A stretch of DNA of 64,000 bases from Pelagibacteraceae bacterium (GTDB taxonomy: Bacteria > Pseudomonadota > Alphaproteobacteria > Pelagibacterales > Pelagibacteraceae). Under the pieces are notes generated by a model. The model ran no database searches. It had not been told where the DNA came from and worked only from the letters and a program-made list of their open reading frames with translations. Position 1 is the stretch's first letter. Each line of letters begins with the position of its first letter. The DNA is taken from assembly GCA_022763425.1 (NCBI GenBank), contig JALEGD010000001.1:1068572-1132571 (forward strand), read 5' to 3'. Below, piece after piece: positions 14,671-24,190 of this stretch. Position numbers and translations under genes: made by a program.

Positions 14671-15735
14671 TTATAAATTTCCTAAAACTGCATCTCCACA
14701 ATCTTTAGTATTAGATTCTCCATCAAGATCTTTTGTTCTTGATTTTTTATCGGATAAAGTTTTTTCAATTGATTTAATTATTCTGTCACTTGCCTCTTTC
14801 TCACCAAGATAATCTAACATCATTGCACCGGACCAAATTTGACCTACTGGGTTTGCAATTCCTTTACCTGCAATATCTGGTGCTGAACCATGCACAGGTT
14901 CAAATAAAGATGGGAATTTATTCTCTGGATTAATGTTTCCAGAAGGTGCAATTCCAATTGTACCAGTACAAGCTGGTCCAAGGTCTGATAAAATATCTCC
15001 GAATAAATTAGATCCAACAACAACATCAAACCATTCTGGAGTAAGCACAAATCTGGCTGTTAAAATATCAATGTGATATTGATCAGTTTCTACATCAGGA
15101 AAAGCTTTTTTATTTTCCTCAAATCTTTCATCCCAGTATGGCATGGTAATTGAGATACCATTTGATTTTGTTGCGCTAGTTAATTTTTTTCTAGATCTCG
15201 TTTTTGCTAATTCAAAAGCAAATTTTTGTACACGGTCAATTCCAATTTTTGACATAACTGTTTCTTGAACGACAATTTCTCTTTCTGTGCCTTGATACAT
15301 TCGCCCACCTACTGAGGAATACTCTCCTTCTGTATTTTCACGAACAATCATCATGTCAATATCACCTGGTTTTTTATTTGCTAAAGGACAAGGAACACCA
15401 GGCATTAGTTTTACTGGTCTTAAATTAATATATTGATCAAAATCTCTTCTAAATTTTAATAAAGATCCCCATAAAGAAATGTGATCTGGTAACCTTTCTG
15501 GATCTCCTACAGCTCCGAAGAATATAGCATCGTGTTTTTTTAATTTTTCTTGCCAGTCATCTGGGAGCATTTTTCCATGTTTTTCATAATAATCACAAGA
15601 AGCAAAATCATATTCTTCAATGGAAAGCTTAAATTGATGTTGTATAGCAACTTCTTTTAAAATCTTTATTCCCTCAGGAACAACTTCTTTTCCAATCCCA
15701 TCCCCAGCAATTGATGCGATTTTATATTCTTTCAT
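14671..15735 (-). CDS. Tartrate dehydrogenase/D-malate dehydrogenase-type isocitrate/isopropylmalate dehydrogenase family enzyme
   Basis: IASIAGDGIGKEVVPEG, YINLRPVKLMPGVPCPLANKKPGDIDMMIVRENTEGEYSSVGG; TtuC/DmlA-like subgroup. Confidence 0.85.
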   Translation of the reverse strand: MKEYKIASIAGDGIGKEVVPEGIKILKEVAIQHQFKLSIEEYDFASCDYYEKHGKMLPDDWQEKLKKHDAIFFGAVGDPERLPDHISLWGSLLKFRRDFDQYINLRPVKLMPGVPCPLANKKPGDIDMMIVRENTEGEYSSVGGRMYQGTEREIVVQETVMSKIGIDRVQKFAFELAKTRSRKKLTSATKSNGISITMPYWDERFEENKKAFPDVETDQYHIDILTARFVLTPEWFDVVVGSNLFGDILSDLGPACTGTIGIAPSGNINPENKFPSLFEPVHGSAPDIAGKGIANPVGQIWSGAMMLDYLGEKEASDRIIKSIEKTLSDKKSRTKDLDGESNTKDCGDAVLGNL

Positions 15736-16103
15736 TTAATAAATTTCTCTAAGTTTGGTTTAAAATAATTTGGACCCTTTAATACTTTACCGTGCTCATT
15801 AAATATTGGTTTTCCATTTTCGTCAAGCTTACTCATATTTGATCTTTGCACTTCATCAAAACATTTATCAAGATCAATACCAAAAGCATGCCCAGCACCA
15901 TATGTAACATAAAGTATATCAGTAAGTGCATCTGCAACTTCTTTAATATCTTTATTTTCTATGGCCTCTTTTAATTCAGATAACTCTTCATCTATTAGAC
16001 TAACACGTAAATCTTGAATTTTTTCACTCGGAAATTCAGCCTTATTTTTTACTTCCTGACCAAAGGTTTCCATAAATTTTTTGACACTACTAAAATTACT
16101 CAT
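15732..16103 (-). CDS. MazG-like / phosphoribosyl-ATP pyrophosphohydrolase-like NTP pyrophosphatase
   Basis: LIDEELSELKEAIENKDIKEVADALTDILYVTYGAGHAFGID: EExxE...ExxD alpha-helical NTPase motif. Confidence 0.8.
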   Translation of the reverse strand: MSNFSSVKKFMETFGQEVKNKAEFPSEKIQDLRVSLIDEELSELKEAIENKDIKEVADALTDILYVTYGAGHAFGIDLDKCFDEVQRSNMSKLDENGKPIFNEHGKVLKGPNYFKPNLEKFIK

Positions 16104-16124
16104 ATATTTAGGTTACCAATTACT

Positions 16125-16814
16125 ATGAAATTAATAATAAACATTATTTGTTTTACCCTTTTATCCACAATTTCAAATGCATTTGAGAACCCAAAAATTA
16201 ACCTCGGTAAATTTAGTATTAATAAATATGAAATAACCATTAAAGAATTTTCTGAATATGCTTCAAAAAATAATATTATTACCTTGGCGGAAAAAAATGG
16301 CGGAGGATATGAATGGGGTGCTGGATGGGAAAAAAGATCTGGATGGGACTATAAAACACCTTTTGGAAAAAAACCTAAGAGTAATCTTGAACCTGCGGCA
16401 CATCTAAATCGATTTGAGTCTGAAAAATATTGCAAATATAAAGGTGGTAGACTTCCAACATTTGAAGAGTGGAAACTTGCAGCTTATACTCAAATTTTAA
16501 ATTCAGAAAAATACAACAAAGGTACAACTTATACTTACCCAAGCGGAAATAAGGCTGAAGGTTTAAATTCACAAGGAATATTGAATTACGATAAACATGT
16601 TGATGTCACATCTCTACCAGAAGGTATCAATGGATTAGTTGCCATGGGAGGAAATGTTTGGGAATGGATTAATGATCAAAAAGGAAATGAATCTTTAACA
16701 GCTGGGGCATCGTGGTGGTATGGTGCTTACAAAACTAGAGTAAATGGTGCCCAATATAAGCCTTCTAATTTTTATGCGATTTATATTGGGTTTAGGTGCG
16801 TATTTGATAATTAA
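16125..16814 (+). CDS. Formylglycine-generating enzyme (SUMF1/FGE)-domain secreted protein
   Basis: GRLPTFEEWKLAA...NGLVAMGGNVWEW...GASWW...YIGFRCV; start taken at MKLIINIICFTLL (signal peptide) rather than at the upstream ORF start 16014. Confidence 0.85.
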   Translation: MKLIINIICFTLLSTISNAFENPKINLGKFSINKYEITIKEFSEYASKNNIITLAEKNGGGYEWGAGWEKRSGWDYKTPFGKKPKSNLEPAAHLNRFESEKYCKYKGGRLPTFEEWKLAAYTQILNSEKYNKGTTYTYPSGNKAEGLNSQGILNYDKHVDVTSLPEGINGLVAMGGNVWEWINDQKGNESLTAGASWWYGAYKTRVNGAQYKPSNFYAIYIGFRCVFDN

Positions 16815-16817
16815 TTT

Positions 16818-17819
16818 ATGAAAAAAATTTTCTTTATAAACTTTATATCAGTTATTTTGATAATATTACTTTTTGAACTTTTATTTGGTTATTGGTTTGA
16901 TGAAAATAACTTTGGTATTTATGCTAGAAAAAATAGAGATAGAAATGAATTTTATAATGTTGAATATTCAAAATATAAGAAAAAAGTAATTTATAAAAGA
17001 AATACATACGGATTTAGAGAAGACACAAATATTGAGCCAAAAGATATAAAAATTATATTTCTTGGAGGAAGTACAGGAAATGAGAGATTTAAAAACTATA
17101 ATGATACAATTGTTGGACAATTAAATAAAAAAAATACTTTTCACAAAATCATAAACGCATCTGTAGATGGAAAAACTACAAATGGTTACATCAATGACTT
17201 TATTTTTTGGTTTCCTAAGTTAAAAAATTTTAGCCCAGAAGTTTATATTGCTTATGTTGGTATTAATGATAGCAATTACAATCAACCATTAAAACATGAT
17301 CTGCTTAAAAAAAATAAATTAATTTTTCAAATAAGAGATTTAATTTCTAATAATAGTATAATAATTGAATTATGTAAAAAAATTATTTTTTTTTACAAAA
17401 GTTTTACAGATCACTATAAATTTAGATACAATGCTAATCCTGATCTTTATAAAAACTTCAAATATCTATCCTATGAACAAGCTATAAAAAAATATGATGA
17501 AAGTATTTTAAAAAAAAAATACAATCTCCTAATTCAAAGATATTTGGAAAGATTAAATCAATTAAATCAAATTATCAGAAATAATAATGCCAGGTTGATT
17601 TTAATCACTCAGATTCGATTTAACGGATTAAATGAACAACTATTTGTGATAAATGAAACAACTAAAGAATACGCAAAACATAATAAAATAGATATTATTA
17701 AATTAGATGAAATAATAACAATGGAAGTTGATGACTTTTACGATGAGGTACATACTACCCCAAAAGGTTCAGAAAAAATTGCAGAAAAAGTTTTTTCTAA
17801 ATTATTAAAAATTTTATAG
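16818..17819 (+). CDS. SGNH/GDSL-hydrolase family protein with N-terminal membrane anchor
   Basis: IIFLGGSTGNERF (block I), YVGINDSN, DEVHTTPKGSEKIAE (block V). Confidence 0.8.
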   Translation: MKKIFFINFISVILIILLFELLFGYWFDENNFGIYARKNRDRNEFYNVEYSKYKKKVIYKRNTYGFREDTNIEPKDIKIIFLGGSTGNERFKNYNDTIVGQLNKKNTFHKIINASVDGKTTNGYINDFIFWFPKLKNFSPEVYIAYVGINDSNYNQPLKHDLLKKNKLIFQIRDLISNNSIIIELCKKIIFFYKSFTDHYKFRYNANPDLYKNFKYLSYEQAIKKYDESILKKKYNLLIQRYLERLNQLNQIIRNNNARLILITQIRFNGLNEQLFVINETTKEYAKHNKIDIIKLDEIITMEVDDFYDEVHTTPKGSEKIAEKVFSKLLKIL

Positions 17820-17829
17820 ATATTAATAA

Positions 17830-19665
17830 TCAATCAAGTTCAAATTGATTTTTGTAATCTAAGAGCAAATCTTTATTTTGTCTTTCTTTAAATAAAATAA
17901 AATTTTCAATAACCAATAAGTCTAGATCTGTACCCATAAAACATCTAAAAGCATCCTCTGGAGTATTAACTATTGGCTCTCCTCTAACATTAAATGATGT
18001 GTTAATTAAAACTGCACAATTAGTCTTTTCATAAAATTTATTAATTAAATCATAAAATTTCTTATTAGTCTCTTCATGAACAGTTTGAATTCTAGCAGAA
18101 TAATCTACATGGGTTACTGCAGGAATACTTGATCTTTTAATATTTAACTTTTCTATTCCAAAAAGTTTTTTATCTTCCTCTCTCATTTTTATTTTAATAT
18201 TCTCATTTACGTCAGAAACTAAAAGCATATATGGGCTGTCTTGATCTATATTAAAATAATCACTAACCTTCTCTCTTAAAACTGCAGGTGCAAAAGGTCT
18301 AAAACTTTCTCTAAATTTTACTTTTAAATTTAAATTTTTTTGCATTTTATCTGATCTGGGATCTGCAATAATTGATCTAGCTCCTAAAGCCCTAGGGCCA
18401 AACTCCATTCGACCTTGGAACCATCCTATAGCTTTTTCATTTACAAGTTCATTAGCTATCAAATCTAAAAGTTCATCATTTTTAAATTTTTGAAAATTCG
18501 CTCCAATTCTATTTAATTCTTTTTCAACATAATTATTTTTATAACTCGGACCTAAGTATGAACCCTGCATAGCATCCTTTAAATTAAGTTTTTGGTTGTC
18601 TAGCTCATTATGCCAATAGGCTAAAGCAGCACCCAAAGATCCTCCGGCATCACCTGATGCAGGTTGTATCCATATATTTTTAAAAACTTTATTTTTGAGT
18701 ATTTTTCCATTTGCAACGCAATTTAGCGCTACGCCTCCTGACATGCATAAATTCTCAATTTTATATTCTTCTTTTATTTTAGTGGTAATTTTTAAAACAA
18801 TTTCTTCTGTTACAGCTTGCAATGATGAAGCTATATCCATATGAAACTCGGTTAATAAATCAACCTCAGGGTTTCGTCTTTCTTGTCCAAATAAATCATC
18901 AAATTTTTTATTTGTCATTTTAAGATCGGTAGCAAAATCAAAATATTTCATATTCATTTTAAATGAACCATCTTCTTTAACTGTTATTAAATTGTCTAAA
19001 ATTATATTTTTGTATTTTGGAGTTCCATAAGGTGCCAGACCCATTACTTTGTATTCACCAGAATTAACCTTAAAGCCAAGATAGTATGTAAAAGCACTAT
19101 AGAGAAGTCCAAGTGAATGAGGGAAATGAATTTCTTTTAAAATCTCAATTTTATTTTTTTTTCCTATACCAATTGTAGTTGTAGACCATTCTCCAACACC
19201 ATCTAAAGTTAATACTAATGCTTCATCATATGGGCTTGGATAATAAGCACTTGCTGCATGGCTCATGTGATGTTCTGAAAATTTTAACTTTTTTATATCA
19301 TCAAATGACTGATCTATATTTTTAAGTTCTTTAAAGATCATATCCTTTTGAAATAATTTTTCTCTTAACCATATAGGCATTGAAGCCGCAAATGATCTAA
19401 AACCTTTTGGTGCAAAGGCAATATAGGTTTCCAGTAATCTCTCAAATTTTAAAAAAGGTTTTTCATAGAAAACAATAGAATTAATTTCACTTAACTTAAT
19501 GTCTGAATTTTCAAGTATATACTTTATCGACTCTTTAGGAAATGAGCTATCATGTTTAACTCTTGTAAATCTTTCTTCTTGTACAGCAGAAATTATCTTT
19601 CCATCTTTTATTAAAGCAACCGAACTATCGTGATAAAAAGCAGATATACCTAATATGTAAGACAA
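17830..19665 (-). CDS. Carbamoyltransferase (NodU/CmcH/SxtI-like)
   Basis: ILGISAFYHDSSVALIKDGKIISAVQEERFTRVKHDSSFP; GWFQGRMEFGPRALGARSIIADPR; MSGGVALNCVANG. Confidence 0.97.
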   Translation of the reverse strand: MSYILGISAFYHDSSVALIKDGKIISAVQEERFTRVKHDSSFPKESIKYILENSDIKLSEINSIVFYEKPFLKFERLLETYIAFAPKGFRSFAASMPIWLREKLFQKDMIFKELKNIDQSFDDIKKLKFSEHHMSHAASAYYPSPYDEALVLTLDGVGEWSTTTIGIGKKNKIEILKEIHFPHSLGLLYSAFTYYLGFKVNSGEYKVMGLAPYGTPKYKNIILDNLITVKEDGSFKMNMKYFDFATDLKMTNKKFDDLFGQERRNPEVDLLTEFHMDIASSLQAVTEEIVLKITTKIKEEYKIENLCMSGGVALNCVANGKILKNKVFKNIWIQPASGDAGGSLGAALAYWHNELDNQKLNLKDAMQGSYLGPSYKNNYVEKELNRIGANFQKFKNDELLDLIANELVNEKAIGWFQGRMEFGPRALGARSIIADPRSDKMQKNLNLKVKFRESFRPFAPAVLREKVSDYFNIDQDSPYMLLVSDVNENIKIKMREEDKKLFGIEKLNIKRSSIPAVTHVDYSARIQTVHEETNKKFYDLINKFYEKTNCAVLINTSFNVRGEPIVNTPEDAFRCFMGTDLDLLVIENFILFKERQNKDLLLDYKNQFELD

Positions 19666-19677
19666 TCAAAATACCTG

Positions 19678-19830
19678 TTAAAATATTGTGTAGATAAAAG
19701 GGGCAACGGCAGTACCTTGAGTAAGTACAATTAGTGTTCCGAATAAAACTAAAACTATTAAAATTGGTAATAACCAATATTTTTTTCTAACTTTTAAAAA
19801 ATCCCAAAATTCAATTAAAAATGATTTCAT
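19678..19830 (-). CDS. DUF5989-like 50-aa membrane protein (SxtK-like); not in ORF track
   Basis: Manual translation MKSFLIEFWDFLKVRKKYWLLPILIVLVLFGTLIVLTQGTAVAPFIYTIF*; lies between carbamoyltransferase and SxtJ-like gene. Confidence 0.8.
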   Translation of the reverse strand: MKSFLIEFWDFLKVRKKYWLLPILIVLVLFGTLIVLTQGTAVAPFIYTIF

Positions 19831-19833
19831 AGT

Positions 19834-20217
19834 TTAAAATTGTTTGCTCATATCACCAAGTTTCTTATCTTTTAATTTCCAAAAAGATTTTGAGGCTTTG
19901 TTTATATTTAAGTCTAGAATATCTTTATTAAAAATTTTTAAAACAATAGAAGTTATAAATATTACAGTAAAATAAACCAACAACATGATTATTGGCGCTA
20001 TAATTTTTCCCAGTAAATCGCCGAATTTAATCCAAATCTTATTAAATGGGCCAAAAATATTAGGATAAATAAATGTAAACAATAAGAAAAATACTGACAA
20101 TAATAAAAAATATATATTTAGCTCTTCATATTTTATTAAGTTATATAAAAATAACAGAATAAAAACTAAACCAAAAACTAAACCAAAACTCTTATTTGAA
20201 GATTTTGAATTTTTCAT
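19834..20217 (-). CDS. SxtJ-family membrane protein
   Basis: Multi-TM protein with IFGPFNKIWIKFGDLLGKIIAPIIMLLVYF; in the conserved carbamoyltransferase neighbourhood. Confidence 0.8.
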   Translation of the reverse strand: MKNSKSSNKSFGLVFGLVFILLFLYNLIKYEELNIYFLLLSVFFLLFTFIYPNIFGPFNKIWIKFGDLLGKIIAPIIMLLVYFTVIFITSIVLKIFNKDILDLNINKASKSFWKLKDKKLGDMSKQF

Positions 20218-20240
20218 TAAATAGACTTGTATAACTATAA

Positions 20241-20498
20241 ATGAAAAAAGTAAAAATTTATACTACTCCTTATTGTCCGTTTTGCATAAGGGCCAAGCAG
20301 TTGCTTAAAAATAAAAATATAGATTTTCAAGAAATCGATTTATCTAAGGAGCCAGAAAAATTTGATGAAATGAGTAAAAAATCAAATGGAGCAAGAACAG
20401 TTCCTCAAATTTTTGTAGATGACACTCATATTGGAGACTGTGATTATATTCATGAACTTGATAATAAAGGTGAATTAGATAAAATTTTAGGAATATAA
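20241..20498 (+). CDS. grxC: Glutaredoxin 3
   Basis: YTTPYCPFCIRAKQLL; GARTVPQIFVDDTHIGDCDYIHEL. Confidence 0.96.
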   Translation: MKKVKIYTTPYCPFCIRAKQLLKNKNIDFQEIDLSKEPEKFDEMSKKSNGARTVPQIFVDDTHIGDCDYIHELDNKGELDKILGI

Positions 20499-21211
20499 TG
20501 AGTTTATATTTCTTATCTTTTTTTGCAGGATCTGTGAGTTTTCTATCGCCTTGCGTTTTACCATTAATACCTGGCTATATATCTTTTATAAATGGAACTA
20601 CCCTTGAAAACCTAGAAGACAAAAAAAAAAATTTTATATTTAAGGAAACACTTTTATTCACTCTGGGTTTTTCAATTGTTTTTATTTCGTTAGGTGCAAC
20701 TGCTACTTTTTTTGGATCTTTAATATTTAAATATTCAACATTTTTTACTTATTTTGTTGGAATAGTTATAATTTTTTTTAGTCTTAACATGATTGGACTT
20801 TTGCAATTAAGACTGCTCAATCAAGAATTAAAATATCATTTTCATGATCAAATAACAAAACCTTATATGTCTTTTTTAGTTGGAATTGGATTTGGATTTG
20901 GATGGTCGCCTTGTATCGGCCCAATACTGGGTTCTGTTTTGGCTCTTGCATCATTAGAAACTACAATAACAAAAGGAATAATATTATTGTCAATCTATTC
21001 AATTGGTTTGGCAATTCCTTTTATTCTGTCAGGTTTATTTATTACTAAATTTTTAATTTTTTCAAAGAAAACAAGAATGCATATTATTAAAATTCAAAAA
21101 ATAAGTGGTTACATTTTACTGATAACTGGAGTTTTAATTGTTACAGGTAAGTTACAGACTTTAGGTTATTATCTTTTAGACTGGTTTCCAATATTGAGTA
21201 AGCTTGGTTAA
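20498..21211 (+). CDS. ccdA: Cytochrome c biogenesis protein CcdA
   Basis: FFAGSVSFLSPCVLPLIPGYISFI; GFGFGWSPCIGPILGSVLALA. Confidence 0.95.
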   Translation: MSLYFLSFFAGSVSFLSPCVLPLIPGYISFINGTTLENLEDKKKNFIFKETLLFTLGFSIVFISLGATATFFGSLIFKYSTFFTYFVGIVIIFFSLNMIGLLQLRLLNQELKYHFHDQITKPYMSFLVGIGFGFGWSPCIGPILGSVLALASLETTITKGIILLSIYSIGLAIPFILSGLFITKFLIFSKKTRMHIIKIQKISGYILLITGVLIVTGKLQTLGYYLLDWFPILSKLG

Positions 21212-22503
21212 TTAATTAAATTGTATTGATATTCTCTTGCATCTAAAACAGTTTTTGGCAAACTCAATTCAACATCATCAAGTGAAATAATCTCATCTTT
21301 TTTAATATCTTTTTTTAGGACCGCTCCATCAGATAATCCAAGAGGTAATATTTTTAAACTCTTTGACTTTGACGAAGTCGTTAATCTTCCTCTTGCGCAA
21401 AAGCCGCCTTCACCGTCTAATTTTTCACCAGCTTTCAAATCTTTTTTTGCATATGAAGCTACTTCTGCATTATAAAATTTTGTAGATCCTGTTGGTTTAT
21501 TTTCTAAAGCTATAGAATAAATAGACTGAGCAAGTTCTAAACCAATATAATGATAAGGTCTCCATATTGCAGAAAATTGCCCTGAATTATCTGTTACCAT
21601 TCCATAATCTTTAAAACAATTTTGAACATATTGATTTTGTCCTTTGATCACGATGTAAACACCCCATCTTAAGTCATTTGGAATATCTTTTTTATTAGTA
21701 TCAATGCTTGAAATCACTTCAACTTGACCGTCATGATCTATCAAGCCACCTGAAGTCTTTGGAATTAGTTTTTTTGCAATATCATAAACTCCAATAGAAG
21801 GAAAAGTTAAGCCATTATCAGGACATTTTAAGTTTGAGGCATTACTTACAGCTGCCATCTCGATTGCACTCTTGTCTCCACAAGTAAAAGAGTTAAACAT
21901 TTTTGGATTCATTCCAGATTCAACTTCGGCTTTTTCCTTCGTTAACCCATAATGATCCCAAACAGTATCTGGTGTTGAATACTCAAAAGTTGGGTGGTAT
22001 TTTGTTCCTTTTCCTGCACAAGTTACATGAAAACCATTAAGTCTTGCCCATTCTACTTGTTCCATAATTAAAGATGGTTGATCTCCATATGCCATGGAGC
22101 AAACAACATTATTTTTAATAGCTAAATCAGATAAATATTTCCCACATGTCACATCTGCTTCAACATTTACTAAAATAATATGCTTTCCTTTATTTATAAT
22201 TTTTTCAGCATGAACGGTTCCAACGATAGGGTTGCCAGTAGCTTCAATAAATATATCGATATCTCTATCAATAGCTTTGTCTAAAGAGTTTACAAAATTA
22301 ATGTCATCAATTGTAGAGCTTGATAAACCACTTTTGCTGCAATTTTTTTTTGCACGCTCAATATCAAGATCAATTATAGTATCAATTCTTATTTTTTTTA
22401 ATTGATTATATTGAGATAAAAACATAGAGATAAATTTACCACATCCAACAAAAGCAACTTTAATAGGTGAGTTAAGGTCTTGTAATTTTTGATATAAAAA
22501 CAT
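21208..22503 (-). CDS. Homoserine dehydrogenase-like NAD(P)-dependent oxidoreductase with C-terminal SAF domain
   Basis: N-terminal Rossmann VAFVGCGKFISMFLSQ; C-terminal SAF-like LSDGAVLKKDIKKDEIISLDDVEL. Confidence 0.8.
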   Translation of the reverse strand: MFLYQKLQDLNSPIKVAFVGCGKFISMFLSQYNQLKKIRIDTIIDLDIERAKKNCSKSGLSSSTIDDINFVNSLDKAIDRDIDIFIEATGNPIVGTVHAEKIINKGKHIILVNVEADVTCGKYLSDLAIKNNVVCSMAYGDQPSLIMEQVEWARLNGFHVTCAGKGTKYHPTFEYSTPDTVWDHYGLTKEKAEVESGMNPKMFNSFTCGDKSAIEMAAVSNASNLKCPDNGLTFPSIGVYDIAKKLIPKTSGGLIDHDGQVEVISSIDTNKKDIPNDLRWGVYIVIKGQNQYVQNCFKDYGMVTDNSGQFSAIWRPYHYIGLELAQSIYSIALENKPTGSTKFYNAEVASYAKKDLKAGEKLDGEGGFCARGRLTTSSKSKSLKILPLGLSDGAVLKKDIKKDEIISLDDVELSLPKTVLDAREYQYNLIN

Positions 22504-23387
22504 TATTTGTATTTAGTTGAAACAATAATACCCGTCAAAATAAATAATGCTCCTACAATATGAAAATTTGCTAATTGTTCACCAATTAAAAATATTGCCA
22601 TCAAAGAACTAAATACTGGCATTAAATGAAGAAATATTCCTGATCTAGATGGACCAATTAATTGTATTGCACCAATCCAAAAAATATATGCTCCAATTCC
22701 AGCAAATAAAACAACGTATCCAATTGTTAAAATCACGGGAATATTAATTTGCAAATAATGCCCGGTATATAATTCATAAAAATAGAATGGTATTAAAAAA
22801 ATTAACCCAATAAAAATTAAGGTTTGCAATAAAGCAAAAGGCTCAAGGTTAATTTTTTTTTCTTTGACCATTATTGAATAAGTTGCCCAAGAAATCATTG
22901 CGACTAAAATCCATAGATCTCCTTTATTTAAATTTAAAGTTAATAATTTGTTAAATTCCATTTTAGTAATAATAATCAAAACTCCAATCAGAGATGTTAT
23001 CACTCCAATAATTTGTGTAATTTTAATTTTTTCATTTGTAAAACATGATGAAAAAAAAATAATTAATACTGGGATTGTTGAAATCATCAAAACACCATTT
23101 AGAACTTGCGTAAAATTTAGTGAATAGTAAACAACTGAATTAAAAATTGTTATACTAGTAAATCCCATGATAGATAAGGGTATTAGGTTATTTTTAATTT
23201 CGTCAATATTTTGAAATATTTTTTTATAGGTAAATGGAAAAAGAATAAGAAATGCAATTAACCATCTGTAAAAATTTAAAGTAAAAGGAGGCACATCAAA
23301 TAAAGTTGCAACTTTGCCAACTATAAAATTGCCAGCCCAAAATAAAGTACAAAGAACTAAAAAAATATAAGCTTTTATATTTTGCAT
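22503..23387 (-). CDS. EamA/DMT-superfamily transporter
   Basis: ~10 TM; LFWAGNFIVGK...FYRW; two EamA repeats. Confidence 0.9.
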   Translation of the reverse strand: MQNIKAYIFLVLCTLFWAGNFIVGKVATLFDVPPFTLNFYRWLIAFLILFPFTYKKIFQNIDEIKNNLIPLSIMGFTSITIFNSVVYYSLNFTQVLNGVLMISTIPVLIIFFSSCFTNEKIKITQIIGVITSLIGVLIIITKMEFNKLLTLNLNKGDLWILVAMISWATYSIMVKEKKINLEPFALLQTLIFIGLIFLIPFYFYELYTGHYLQINIPVILTIGYVVLFAGIGAYIFWIGAIQLIGPSRSGIFLHLMPVFSSLMAIFLIGEQLANFHIVGALFILTGIIVSTKYK

Positions 23388-23405
23388 CTAAAAGATAAGA
23401 AAAAA

Positions 23406-23633
23406 TTAGTTATTATATTTTTCTTCTCGCATCTTATAGATTGATTGCATGTCGTCATGCATTTTTTTTATACTAGTAGAGGTATTATATTCAAATAGAG
23501 CGGGGCAAATACCATGTATGAGTGCAGTGAATGAAGATTTTAAACAAATAAAACTTGCTTTAAAAGCAAACCTTTGATGTTCAAAGTAAGTCTTATCAGC
23601 ATCTTTTAAATGTTGTTTAATTTTTTGTATCAT
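23406..23633 (-). CDS. DUF6356-like small protein
   Basis: 75 aa; AFKASFICLKSSFTALIHGICPALFEYNTS. Confidence 0.6.
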   Translation of the reverse strand: MIQKIKQHLKDADKTYFEHQRFAFKASFICLKSSFTALIHGICPALFEYNTSTSIKKMHDDMQSIYKMREEKYNN

Positions 23634-23656
23634 AATTTTAATAATATTTATTAAAA

Positions 23657-24115
23657 TTAAGACTGATTTACAGCTTTTTTCTCTGTGTCTTCAATCTCTA
23701 GTTGCTTTTCTTTTTTTTCTTCCTTAACTTTTGCTTTTTGAGATTGTTGTGGCTTTGAAGAAGTTTGTTTACCTTGATTTATTCTCTTGATGTATCCATC
23801 AACATCTGCGCCTTCATCAATTTTTAAATTCTCCCTAAAAAATATATCACCTTTTATTGTAGCAGTTTTTCCAATAACTATATCATCTGCATATATTTCG
23901 CCTTCTATAAAACCAAAAACTTCAAACTTTGAAGCTTTAACTCCGCCAATTACTGAACCAGTTTCTAAAACTTTTAAATTTTCTGCTCTAATATTACCGT
24001 TCATAATACCGGCAATTTCTATTTCACCCTTACAGCTTAAATCACCTTCAATTGTTAAGCCCTCTCCAATTAGAGAAGTTCCGTCAGCTCGCTCAGAGTT
24101 ATTGTTATTAAACAT
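23657..24115 (-). CDS. Bactofilin family polymer-forming cytoskeletal protein
   Basis: SLIGEGLTIEGDLSCKGEIEIAGIMNGNIRAENLKVLETGSVIG beta-helix repeats. Confidence 0.93.
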   Translation of the reverse strand: MFNNNNSERADGTSLIGEGLTIEGDLSCKGEIEIAGIMNGNIRAENLKVLETGSVIGGVKASKFEVFGFIEGEIYADDIVIGKTATIKGDIFFRENLKIDEGADVDGYIKRINQGKQTSSKPQQSQKAKVKEEKKEKQLEIEDTEKKAVNQS

Positions 24116-24190
24116 CGTTGAATTTATACAAATTAAATTATTAAGAGTCTAAGAAAACTTAACCCATTTTAATGCAGTTTTTATTGAATT

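Noticed and set aside
14844-15050. Same-strand out-of-frame ORF inside the tartrate/malate dehydrogenase gene
   Set aside because: Alternative frame of a conserved enzyme; Leu/Gln-rich low-complexity translation, no domain.
14671-15735. Calling this gene leuB
   Set aside because: Sequence features (YINLRPVKLMPGVPCPLANKKPGDIDMMIVRENTEGEYS) fit the tartrate/D-malate dehydrogenase subgroup better than 3-isopropylmalate dehydrogenase.
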